From NCBI GenBank assembly GCA_021443605.1, contig JABUTQ010000320.1, positions 1 through 5,990 on the forward strand: a stretch of 5,990 nucleotides of DNA, given 5' to 3'. Shown here in pieces: positions 1 through 5,990 of the stretch. The notes under the pieces were generated by a model. That model did not search any database. It saw only the letters and a program-made list of their open reading frames with translations, and had not been told where the DNA came from. Position 1 is the stretch's first letter. Each line of letters starts with the position of its first letter. The position numbers and the translations under genes are program-made. The stretch is from Bacteroidales bacterium (GTDB lineage Bacteria; Bacteroidota; Bacteroidia; Bacteroidales; UBA932).

Positions 1-509
1 TCAACAAGCGGCTCAACACAAGGCTCATCAGATTCTTTCTTCGTATTGTTATTCTTGGGCATTTCAGGCTTATGCTTGTCTTCCGAGAACTGACGGAGAA
101 GCTTTACACGAAAATCATCATCCACGACAAACACCTTTGCTGCCTTCTTTATCGGTAGAACCTTTTTGAATTCCTGATAGTATTTGCTCTGGAGTTCTGA
201 TTCTTTGCTGAATGCAGATAAATATTCATCCACAAGCTTTTCAATCTCTTCATCTTGAAGTGATTCCGATTTTTTGCGGATAATCTGGAGAGCCTTCATT
301 GCCTTTCCGTGGGCAGCCCAAGATTCCTTTGTATATTGATTGTAAAGCGGCCAAAACGCCTGCGCCTCCTCCGGTGTCAAATCGAGATGCATAGAGAAGA
401 ACATAATCTTATCGTTTTGGAGCTTGTTGTCAACCTTTCCCTGTGCCGCAGCCTCGTAAGAACCAAAAAGGGCGAAAGCGGCTATCAAGCATATAAAAAT
501 TTTTTTCAT
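1..509 (-). CDS. Secreted Spy/CpxP-like protein, probable sensor of the adjacent ECF sigma system (3' end outside window)
   Basis: The frame is open from an ATG at 509 to the left edge; 169 codons are visible with no stop, so the C-terminus is missing. Residues 1-23 form a signal peptide: MKK, a hydrophobic core (IFICLIAAFALFG) and an AAAQ-like cleavage site. The protein is therefore probably periplasmic. The mature part is charged and helical. It carries LTPEEAQAFWPLYNQY at about 44-59, the hallmark of Bacteroidetes proteins often annotated 'sensor of ECF-type sigma factor' and related to the Spy/CpxP/CnrX LTxxQ proteins. A second family-like stretch (KAAKVFVVDDDFRVKLLRQF) lies at about 122-141. 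The visible tail is rich in Lys, Glu, Pro and Asn and looks disordered. The start codon overlaps the stop of the upstream gene by one base (TAATG), which suggests translational coupling. A role as periplasmic sensor or chaperone acting on the anti-sigma factor is inferred from family and context. No metal-binding site can be assigned. Confidence 0.85.
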   Translation of the reverse strand, partial: MKKIFICLIAAFALFGSYEAAAQGKVDNKLQNDKIMFFSMHLDLTPEEAQAFWPLYNQYTKESWAAHGKAMKALQIIRKKSESLQDEEIEKLVDEYLSAFSKESELQSKYYQEFKKVLPIKKAAKVFVVDDDFRVKLLRQFSEDKHKPEMPKNNNTKKESDEPCVEPLV

Positions 510-958
510 TACTCTAAAGATGCAAGATAGTTATACATATACATTTGAGAGAATTTGTCGGAAGAGAAATATTCAAGGATATCTTCTTCGCTAATCTGCT
601 CATCTTCAATATTATAATCTTCCGAAGCATTGTCGGAAAGATACTCTAAGTGGATAGGATGCCACATATCCAGCTCTTCTGCATATTCGTATGTTGCTGT
701 CGCATCCAACTGTTGTGGGGAGAAAGTAGATGTGATGCGGAGCATTCCCCAACCCATACCGAAAATTATGCAGAACATAAGCGCAAGGGAGAAGGCGGGC
801 TTGAGCACAGACCATCTTGTATGGACAGCTTCACCTGCACCGTCAGGATTAACTGCCGCCCTGAGCTTGTCTTCCATCGAATCGAAATACCCCTGAGGCA
901 CCGTGAATGGATTCTTGCGCAGCTCTTCGTTGTTCAATATGTCTTTATTTTCAATCAT
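509..958 (-). CDS. Single-pass membrane protein, probable anti-sigma factor
   Basis: The protein is 149 aa from the ATG at 958. Residues 1-50 are cytoplasmic and hydrophilic, with NPFTVPQGYFDSMEDKL at about 16-32, a motif typical of small proteins encoded just after ECF sigma genes in Bacteroidetes. One transmembrane segment spans about 52-74 (LKPAFSLALMFCIIFGMGWG). The remaining periplasmic part is very acidic (about 96-136, including IEDEQISEEDILEYF). There is no HxxxCxxC zinc anti-sigma motif, so if it restrains the sigma factor it does so as a zinc-free, CnrY-like membrane anchor. That function is inferred from gene order and topology. A TTG at 973 would add five residues (xSNET), but the ATG is preferred: neither has a convincing ribosome binding site and the family motif starts well after both. 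The gene follows the sigma gene by 46 nt and overlaps the next gene by one base. Confidence 0.82.
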   Translation of the reverse strand: MIENKDILNNEELRKNPFTVPQGYFDSMEDKLRAAVNPDGAGEAVHTRWSVLKPAFSLALMFCIIFGMGWGMLRITSTFSPQQLDATATYEYAEELDMWHPIHLEYLSDNASEDYNIEDEQISEEDILEYFSSDKFSQMYMYNYLASLE

Positions 959-1004
959 CGTTTCGTTAGACAATCAATTGTTTAAAAGGTTTAATCAGTC
1001 TGTT

Positions 1005-1553
1005 TCAAACGCCCATACTATTTTTCATATCCTCGACCACCTTGTTGTAGGCGTGGTGGTATGAGGCTTTGAGAGATCCCACGGAGGTGTCGAGCACCTC
1101 CGCAATCTCTTCATATTTTCTTTCTTCGAAATATCTCATGCAGAATACCACTTTCTGCTTTGGGGGAAGTTTGGAGATGGCTTTGTGAAGCGCCATCTGA
1201 AGCTGGTCTCCGCTGAAAAAGTCGTCTTGCTTGAGTTTCTTTTCAAAGTACGCACCCATCCCCTCAAAGGAGAGGAAGCCCACTATCTGCCTGCGGTGCA
1301 GAAAAGTAAGGGCTTCGTTTGTGGCTATTCGGTAGAGCCAGGTAAAGAGCCTGGCATCTTCCCTGAAAGTGTCGAGAGAGTTCCAAATCTTGATGTACGT
1401 ATTCTGGAGAAGGTCGTCCGCATCTTCGTGGCTCACCACAAGGCGGCGGATATGCCAATAGAGCCGCTCACCATACTCTCTCACCAACAGGTTGAAAGCC
1501 TGGTTTTTGTCTCCGTTGCGGTAGAGACCCAGAATATGTTTGTCATCAGCCAA
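1005..1553 (-). CDS. ECF-type RNA polymerase sigma-70 factor (RpoE-like)
   Basis: The protein is 182 aa, the normal ECF size, with both required domains and no region 3. Region 2 covers about 20-88. It includes the core-binding and -10-recognition stretch, with DADDLLQNTYIKIW at about 44-57 and LFTWLYRIATNEAL at about 69-82. A linker (about 90-116) leads to region 4 at about 117-172, where LPPKQKVVFCMRYFE and the helix-turn-helix YEEIAEVLDTSVGSLKASYHHA recognise the -35/-33 element. It should direct RNA polymerase to a small regulon, probably envelope-related given the membrane and secreted proteins encoded next. The start is TTG: no in-frame ATG fits the conserved N-terminus, and an AGGA lies about nine bases upstream, overlapping the tkt stop codon. 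The gap to tkt is 11 nt, so the gene is probably co-transcribed and perhaps translationally coupled. No promoter of its own (TAnnTTTG) is visible in the end of tkt. Confidence 0.95.
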   Translation of the reverse strand: MADDKHILGLYRNGDKNQAFNLLVREYGERLYWHIRRLVVSHEDADDLLQNTYIKIWNSLDTFREDARLFTWLYRIATNEALTFLHRRQIVGFLSFEGMGAYFEKKLKQDDFFSGDQLQMALHKAISKLPPKQKVVFCMRYFEERKYEEIAEVLDTSVGSLKASYHHAYNKVVEDMKNSMGV

Positions 1554-1567
1554 AATTGAAATTCCTA
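1554..1567 (-). promoter_or_regulatory. Ribosome binding site of the sigma gene overlapping the tkt stop codon
   Basis: On the minus strand the sequence is TTTAGGAATTTCAATTTTG. The tkt stop TAG is part of the purine run AGGA, which sits nine bases before the TTG start. This supports TTG as the real start and suggests that ribosomes ending on tkt could help initiate on the sigma gene. Confidence 0.5.
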
Positions 1568-3574
1568 AAGCATTTTCTTCACTTGCTCATATACGTTTTG
1601 GGCAGTGAATCCATATTTTTCGTCCAACACCTTGTAAGGTGCCGACAATCCAAAGCTGTTCATACCCCAAACTTTGCCGCGGCTTCCCACAATACCTTCC
1701 AAAGTAACGGGTAACCCCGCCGTAAGGCCAAACACTTTTGCATCGGTCGGAATTACAGAGTGCTGGTATTCAGTGCTTTGTTGTCTAAACAACCCTTCTG
1801 ATGGGATTGACACTATTCTGGTCTTGATACCATCTTCTGCAAGGAGGGCGGCTCCGGCAATGAGAGTTGAAACCTCCGAGCCGGAGGCCAAGAGCACGAT
1901 GTCAAAATCGGGATCGGAGGCTGCAACGACATACGCTCCACGAGCCACTCCGCTGTAGTCGTTCTCTGCGGGGAGGTTCTGTATGTTCTGTCGGGAAAGT
2001 ATCAGGGCGGTGGGAGTGGCGTTGTTTTCCATCGCAATTTTCCATGCCATTGTAGTTTCGTGTGCATCGGCGGGGCGAAGGACGCGCAGAGAGTTTTTGC
2101 CGTGGTGGTTGTTCAATTTTTCCAACAGGCGTAGTTGTGCTTCCTGCTCAACAGGTTGGTGCGTAGGGCCGTCTTCACCGACGCGGAAGGCATCGTGAGA
2201 GAAGATGAACTTCACGGGCACCTCCATAAGGGCCGCCATACGGATTGCCGGCTTCATATAGTCCGAGAACACGAAGAAAGTGGCGCAAGCAGCTATCACG
2301 CCGCCGTGAAGCATCATACCGATGCAGCAGCAAGCCATAGTGAGCTCGCTCACTCCCGCCTGGAGGAACGCTCCGCTGAAGTCTCCCTTGGTAAGGGCGT
2401 GAGTCTTCTTGAGGAAGCCGTCCGTCTTGTCTGAATTTGAGAGGTCGGCAGATGCAACAATCAAATTGTCATAGTTGTCTGCAAGTACGGAAAGCACTGT
2501 GGCAGAGGCGTTTCTTGTGGCCACATTCTCTTTTTGGACAATAGCGTCCCAGTTGATTGCCTGGCATTCATTATGAAACCAGTTCCACTTCTTCTCGGCC
2601 TTATCGGGATATTTTGCAGCCCATTTTTCTTCCTCGGCTTTTCTTTCTGCAACTATTTTGCAAAGTTCATCTTGGCGTTTTTTATAGATCTCTGTGACTT
2701 CCGGGAAGATTTTAAAAGGATCTTCAAGGTCTCCGCCGAGATTCAGGATGGTATTCTTATAGGCATCGCCTCCGAGAGGAGCACCGTGGGTGGCGCAGCA
2801 TGCTTCGTAGCTGCTTCCGTCTGCCTTGCGGGCACCCTTGCCCATTATAGTATTTCCTATAATCAGAGTAGGTTTCCCTTCAACCTTTTTGGCTGCATCG
2901 AGGGCTGCACGAATCTGATTCACGTCGTTTCCGTCAATCTCTAACACTTCCCATCCCCATGCACGATATTTGGCTTCGACATCCTCGCTTGTAACATCCT
3001 TTGTTTCAGTGGAAAGCTGAATTTTGTTCGAGTCGTAGAACATAATCAGGTTGTCCAATCCAAGATGGCCTGCAAGACGCCCTGCTCCCTGTGAAATCTC
3101 TTCCTGAATGCCCCCGTCGCTGATATATGCATATATTGTCTGACACATTACATCCCCAAGACGTGCCTTCAAAAACTTGGCGGCGATTGCAGCTCCCACG
3201 GCATAGGTGTGCCCCTGCCCGAGGGGACCGGAAGTATTCTCGATGCCGCGCCAGACATTTAATTCCGGATGCCCTGTTGCAGGACTTCCCCACTGCCTGA
3301 AGCTCATTATCTCTTCTTTCTTGAATCTTCCCGTTAAGTAAAGCACTGAATAAAGCATTGGAGACATATGCCCCGGGTCGAGGAAGAAGCGGTCGCGGCC
3401 CTCCCAGTTGAGATTTGAAGGATCATACACGAGATATTCCGAAAATAGAACGTTTATGAAATCCGCTCCACCCATTGCACCGCCAGGATGTCCCGAGTTG
3501 GCCTTTTCCACCATTGCTGCAGACAATATTCTGATATTGTCAGCGGCCTTGTTCATCAGATTGATATCGTTCAT
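1565..3574 (-). CDS. tkt: Transketolase
   Basis: Thiamine-diphosphate enzyme of the non-oxidative pentose phosphate pathway, cytoplasmic. It moves two-carbon ketol units between xylulose-5-P and ribose-5-P or erythrose-4-P. The protein is 669 aa, a full-length bacterial transketolase. The N-terminal cofactor domain has NSGHPGGAMGGADF (about 26-39), GHPE (101-104), GPLGQGHT (117-123) and the ThDP/metal motif ISDGGIQEE (151-159) with N183; THGAPLG follows at 262-268. The central pyrimidine-binding domain has the activating Glu410 in GVSELTM, then SHD (459-461) and GEDGPTHQPVEQ (466-477), with PTALILSRQN at about 521-530. The C-terminal domain follows (about 540-669). Local variants of the enterobacterial motifs (SDG for GDG, DPGHMSP for NGHGS) match my memory of Bacteroidetes transketolases. 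The ATG at 3574 is chosen over a TTG two codons upstream. The gene diverges from carA and heads the operon continuing into the sigma gene. Confidence 0.97.
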   Translation of the reverse strand: MNDINLMNKAADNIRILSAAMVEKANSGHPGGAMGGADFINVLFSEYLVYDPSNLNWEGRDRFFLDPGHMSPMLYSVLYLTGRFKKEEIMSFRQWGSPATGHPELNVWRGIENTSGPLGQGHTYAVGAAIAAKFLKARLGDVMCQTIYAYISDGGIQEEISQGAGRLAGHLGLDNLIMFYDSNKIQLSTETKDVTSEDVEAKYRAWGWEVLEIDGNDVNQIRAALDAAKKVEGKPTLIIGNTIMGKGARKADGSSYEACCATHGAPLGGDAYKNTILNLGGDLEDPFKIFPEVTEIYKKRQDELCKIVAERKAEEEKWAAKYPDKAEKKWNWFHNECQAINWDAIVQKENVATRNASATVLSVLADNYDNLIVASADLSNSDKTDGFLKKTHALTKGDFSGAFLQAGVSELTMACCCIGMMLHGGVIAACATFFVFSDYMKPAIRMAALMEVPVKFIFSHDAFRVGEDGPTHQPVEQEAQLRLLEKLNNHHGKNSLRVLRPADAHETTMAWKIAMENNATPTALILSRQNIQNLPAENDYSGVARGAYVVAASDPDFDIVLLASGSEVSTLIAGAALLAEDGIKTRIVSIPSEGLFRQQSTEYQHSVIPTDAKVFGLTAGLPVTLEGIVGSRGKVWGMNSFGLSAPYKVLDEKYGFTAQNVYEQVKKML

Positions 3575-3614
3575 AGACAAGTTTATGTTTAGATGCTGTT
3601 AAAAATTCATCTTA

Positions 3615-3622
3615 CAAATATA
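3615..3622 (-). promoter_or_regulatory. Probable -7 promoter element for tkt (Bacteroidetes type)
   Basis: The minus strand reads TATATTTG, an exact match to the Bacteroidetes primary-sigma -7 consensus TAnnTTTG, 40 bases upstream of the tkt ATG. This implies a 5' leader of roughly 30-35 nt. No TTTG lies at the expected 19-21 bp further upstream, so the -33 element is weak or absent. Four TTTG tracts cluster at 3615-3636, the innermost belonging to this box. No Shine-Dalgarno sequence precedes the tkt ATG. Confidence 0.55.
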
Positions 3623-3643
3623 CAAAGCAAATCAAATAATACT

Positions 3644-3651
3644 TACATTTG
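3644..3651 (+). promoter_or_regulatory. Probable -7 promoter element for carAB (Bacteroidetes type)
   Basis: The sequence TACATTTG matches TAnnTTTG exactly and lies 31 bases before the carA ATG, giving a leader of roughly 25 nt. No TTG or TTTG is present about 20 bp upstream, so the -33 element is not recognisable. The leader is too short for a riboswitch or attenuator, and no Shine-Dalgarno sequence precedes carA. Confidence 0.5.
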
Positions 3652-3682
3652 CGGCCGAAAAATCAAGAATACCCCAATTCCC

Positions 3683-4831
3683 ATGGAAAAGATTAGAAAT
3701 GTTACCCTATCCCTCGAAGATGGGACACTTTTTCACGGCCGGTCGTTTGGTTATGAAAAGGCAGTTTCAGGAGAGGTGGTTTTCAACACGGCTATGTCTG
3801 GATACCCCGAGAGCCTTACCGACCCTTCTTATGCAGGTCAGATGATGACTTTGACATATCCCCTTGTCGGCAATTACGGAGTGCCGCCGTTCACTTTCGG
3901 TAAAGATGGCATCCCCGAATTTATGGAGAGCGAGAAGATTCACGTCAGGGCGCTTATCGTGAGTGACTACAGCGAAAAATACAGCCATTGGAATGGGGTT
4001 GAGAGCCTTGGCGAATGGCTCAAACGGGAAGAGATTCCGGCAATTACCGGCATTGACACCCGCCGGCTCACAAAGGTGCTCCGCGAGCACGGCGTGATGA
4101 TGGGGAAGATTCTCTTTGACGACGAGCCCGATTCGGACATAGAGATGGAAAACTATGGCGACATCAATTTTGTGGACAGGGTGAGTTGCAAGGAGGTGAT
4201 GGTCTATGCAGGAGGGGAGATTCTTCGCCACAGTTGTGCTCAAGATTTGAATAATGCTGATATTGAGACATTTGCAGGGGGGATGAAAAAGGTTGTGCTC
4301 GTGGATTGTGGCGTGAAGGCGAATATCCTCCGCTGCCTTTTGAAGCGTGGAGTGGCAGTGATTCGGGTCCCCTGGAACTACGATTTCAATAATCTCAAAT
4401 TTGACGGCCTGTTTATCTCAAACGGCCCCGGAGACCCCGATACTTGCGACGCTGCAGCTCAAAATATCCGTAAGGCAATGAAAAACAACAATTTGCCGAT
4501 ATTCGGAATCTGTATGGGGAATCAGCTTCTCGCAAAAGCGGCGGGGGCAAAGATATACAAATTGAAATATGGCCACCGCAGCCACAACCAGCCGGTGAGA
4601 ATGGCAGGGACAAACCGTTGCTTCATCACTTCGCAAAATCACGGATATGCCGTTGACAACACCACGCTTCCGGTGGATTGGGAGCCTCTTTTCCTCAATA
4701 TGAACGACGGCAGCAACGAGGGAATCCGTCACAAGAGCAACCCGTGGTTCTCGGCACAGTTCCATCCGGAGGCGTGCAGCGGCCCTACTGACACCGAATT
4801 TTTGTTTGACGAATTTGTAAAGATGATATAG
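3683..4831 (+). CDS. carA: Carbamoyl-phosphate synthase small (glutaminase) subunit
   Basis: The protein is 382 aa, the normal CarA length. It hydrolyses glutamine and passes ammonia to CarB for carbamoyl phosphate synthesis, feeding pyrimidine and arginine pathways in the cytoplasm. The N-terminal CarA domain (about 5-140) has [35 protein letters not shown] and [10 protein letters not shown] (122-131). The class I glutamine amidotransferase domain (about 203-382) has the SNGPGDP oxyanion loop (246-252), the nucleophile Cys277 in FGICMGNQ, the substrate-binding region TSQNHG (316-321), and His361/Glu363 in FHPEA, so the triad is intact. Asn280 replaces the His found in the usual GICLGHQ. The C-terminal half ([16 protein letters not shown]) resembles the glutaminase domain of eukaryotic CAD more than E. 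coli CarA. The ATG at 3683 is chosen because the frame's upstream extension to 3593 runs through the promoter region and has no family similarity. carB follows after 11 nt. Confidence 0.97.
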   Translation: MEKIRNVTLSLEDGTLFHGRSFGYEKAVSGEVVFNTAMSGYPESLTDPSYAGQMMTLTYPLVGNYGVPPFTFGKDGIPEFMESEKIHVRALIVSDYSEKYSHWNGVESLGEWLKREEIPAITGIDTRRLTKVLREHGVMMGKILFDDEPDSDIEMENYGDINFVDRVSCKEVMVYAGGEILRHSCAQDLNNADIETFAGGMKKVVLVDCGVKANILRCLLKRGVAVIRVPWNYDFNNLKFDGLFISNGPGDPDTCDAAAQNIRKAMKNNNLPIFGICMGNQLLAKAAGAKIYKLKYGHRSHNQPVRMAGTNRCFITSQNHGYAVDNTTLPVDWEPLFLNMNDGSNEGIRHKSNPWFSAQFHPEACSGPTDTEFLFDEFVKMI

Positions 4832-4840
4832 GAGGAGAGG
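4830..4840 (+). promoter_or_regulatory. Strong Shine-Dalgarno sequence of carB
   Basis: AGGAGG begins inside the carA TAG stop and is followed by a second purine run (GAGAGG); its end is seven bases before the carB ATG. This is the only textbook Shine-Dalgarno in the window. The other starts have weak or no such sequence, as is usual in Bacteroidetes. It probably sets efficient carB translation right behind carA. Confidence 0.75.
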
Positions 4841-4842
4841 AT

Positions 4843-5990
4843 ATGAAAGAAAACAGCATCAAGAAAGTATTGCTTCTGGGAAGCGGCGCCCTCAAAATCG
4901 GAGAGGCGGGGGAATTTGACTACTCCGGCTCGCAGGCGCTCAAGGCGTTGAAGGAAGAGGGAATATACACAGTCCTCATAAACCCGAACATCGCCACAGT
5001 GCAGACCTCGGAAGGGATTGCAGATCAGATATATTTCCTCCCCGTGACTCCATATTTCGTGGAAAAGGTCATCGCAAAGGAGCGTCCGGACGGCATAATG
5101 CTCGCCTTCGGAGGCCAGACCGCCCTCAACTGCGGTGTTGCCCTTTACAAAGACGGCATTTTTGAAAAATATGGCGTGAAGGTGCTTGGAACACCGGTTC
5201 AAGCCATCATAGATACTGAAGACAGGGAGATTTTCGTAAAAAGGCTCGACGAAATTGATGTCAAGACCATAAAGAGCGAGGCGGTGGAGAGCCCCGAGGC
5301 GGCCCGTCGTGCAGCCTCCGAGCTCGGTTATCCGGTGATTGTCCGAGCCGCATACGCCCTGGGTGGTCTCGGTTCTGGTTTCTGCGACAATGAAGAGGAA
5401 CTCGACATTCTTGTGGAGAAAGCGTTCTCATTCTCTCCGCAAGTGCTTGTGGAAAAATCTCTCAAAGGGTGGAAAGAGGTTGAGTATGAGGTGGTTCGCG
5501 ACCGCTTTGACAACTGCATCACCGTCTGCAATATGGAAAATTTCGACCCTCTCGGAATCCATACGGGAGAATCTATCGTGATAGCTCCTTCGCAGACACT
5601 CAGCAATACCGACTACCACAAGCTTCGTGAGCTCTCGATAAAGATAATCAGACATATCGGCATCGTGGGAGAGTGCAACGTGCAATATGCCTACGATCCG
5701 TCAAGCGAAGAATATCGTGTGATTGAGGTAAATGCCAGACTTTCAAGGTCTTCTGCCCTTGCATCTAAGGCGACCGGATACCCTTTGGCATTTGTGGCTG
5801 CAAAACTTGGCCTCGGATACGGCCTTTTTGACCTCAAAAATTCAGTTACAAGGACTACCGGTGCATTCTTTGAGCCGGCACTTGATTATGTCGTATGCAA
5901 GATTCCCCGCTGGGATTTGAGCAAGTTCCACGGAGTTGACAAGGAGCTCGGCTCGAGTATGAAATCGGTCGGAGAGGTGATGGCGATAGG
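4843..5990 (+). CDS. carB: Carbamoyl-phosphate synthase large subunit (N-terminal part, 3' end outside window)
   Basis: An ATG follows a strong Shine-Dalgarno, and 382 codons are visible before the right edge. This is about a third of the roughly 1,070 residues usual for CarB. CarB binds bicarbonate and two ATP and, using ammonia from CarA, makes carbamoyl phosphate. The visible part is the carboxyphosphate half. It begins with the pre-ATP-grasp domain ([20 protein letters not shown], about 13-32; [12 protein letters not shown], 48-58; [11 protein letters not shown], 89-99). The ATP-grasp domain follows, with the glycine-rich loop [12 protein letters not shown] (169-180), [18 protein letters not shown] (203-220) and the metal/ATP-binding [20 protein letters not shown] (295-314). 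Next come [17 protein letters not shown] and [11 protein letters not shown], which lead to the oligomerisation domain. The wording [22 protein letters not shown] and [11 protein letters not shown] is that of eukaryotic CAD/CPS1 and differs from E. coli (for example EMNPRVSRSSA). No frameshift is seen. Confidence 0.97.
   Translation, partial: MKENSIKKVLLLGSGALKIGEAGEFDYSGSQALKALKEEGIYTVLINPNIATVQTSEGIADQIYFLPVTPYFVEKVIAKERPDGIMLAFGGQTALNCGVALYKDGIFEKYGVKVLGTPVQAIIDTEDREIFVKRLDEIDVKTIKSEAVESPEAARRAASELGYPVIVRAAYALGGLGSGFCDNEEELDILVEKAFSFSPQVLVEKSLKGWKEVEYEVVRDRFDNCITVCNMENFDPLGIHTGESIVIAPSQTLSNTDYHKLRELSIKIIRHIGIVGECNVQYAYDPSSEEYRVIEVNARLSRSSALASKATGYPLAFVAAKLGLGYGLFDLKNSVTRTTGAFFEPALDYVVCKIPRWDLSKFHGVDKELGSSMKSVGEVMAI

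Noticed and set aside
309..530. Plus-strand open frame of 73 codons
   Set aside because: It lies opposite the Spy-like gene, which has a clear signal peptide and family motif. The plus-strand product is low-complexity and unrecognisable.
959..973. TTG start for the anti-sigma gene, five codons before the ATG
   Set aside because: There is no better ribosome binding site, and ATG is the more likely start. It cannot be fully excluded.
974..1004. Possible terminator or promoter between the sigma and anti-sigma genes
   Set aside because: The short AT-rich spacer has CAATTG and TTTAAA palindromes, but no GC-rich stem with a T-tract and no TAnnTTTG match.
3575..3580. TTG start for tkt two codons before the ATG
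   Set aside because: The ATG at 3574 gives a normal transketolase start, and nothing favours the TTG.
3593..3682. Upstream extension of the carA frame from an ATG at 3593
   Set aside because: The extra 30 residues do not resemble CarA, and the segment holds the tkt and carA -7 boxes. The ATG at 3683 gives the normal N-terminus.
3767..4243. Antisense open frame of 158 codons inside carA
   Set aside because: It is opposite a highly conserved gene, has no recognisable domain, and its length is explained by the codon bias of carA.
4729..5202. Antisense open frame of 157 codons across the carA/carB junction
   Set aside because: It lies opposite two conserved genes, has no family resemblance, and is a shadow frame.

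Overview
The window reads as an ordinary chromosomal segment from a member of the Bacteroidota, most likely order Bacteroidales. Four things suggest this: a Bacteroidetes-style ECF sigma factor followed by a single-TM partner with a 'NPFxVPxGYF' motif; a Spy/CpxP-like 'LTPEEAxxFWPLYNxY' exported protein; matches to the Bacteroidetes -7 promoter consensus TAnnTTTG; and start regions that mostly lack a Shine-Dalgarno sequence. The genus cannot be fixed from this sequence alone.

Layout: two gene groups diverge from a 108-bp intergenic region (3575-3682). To the left, on the minus strand and tightly packed, are tkt (transketolase), an ECF sigma-70 factor, a small membrane protein that is the probable anti-sigma factor, and a secreted Spy/CpxP-like protein that runs off the left edge. 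To the right, on the plus strand, are carA (complete) and carB (5' two-fifths or less; it runs off the right edge), the two subunits of glutamine-dependent carbamoyl-phosphate synthase. There is no RNA gene, mobile element, CRISPR array, long repeat or clear intrinsic terminator.

Working together: CarA releases ammonia from glutamine and CarB uses it with bicarbonate and ATP to make carbamoyl phosphate for pyrimidines and arginine. Transketolase interconverts pentose and hexose phosphates and so influences ribose-5-phosphate supply. The three genes after tkt look like a self-contained envelope-signalling module: cytoplasmic sigma factor, inner-membrane antagonist and periplasmic sensor or chaperone. 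It resembles in architecture the CnrH/CnrY/CnrX type of system. Gene spacing (11 nt, about 46 nt, 1-nt overlap) suggests that the module is co-transcribed with tkt.

I did not find a convincing undescribed system. The most interesting points are the coupling of the sigma module to tkt, the strongly eukaryote-like (CAD/CPS1-like) sequence of both carbamoyl-phosphate synthase subunits, and the crowded back-to-back promoters between tkt and carA.
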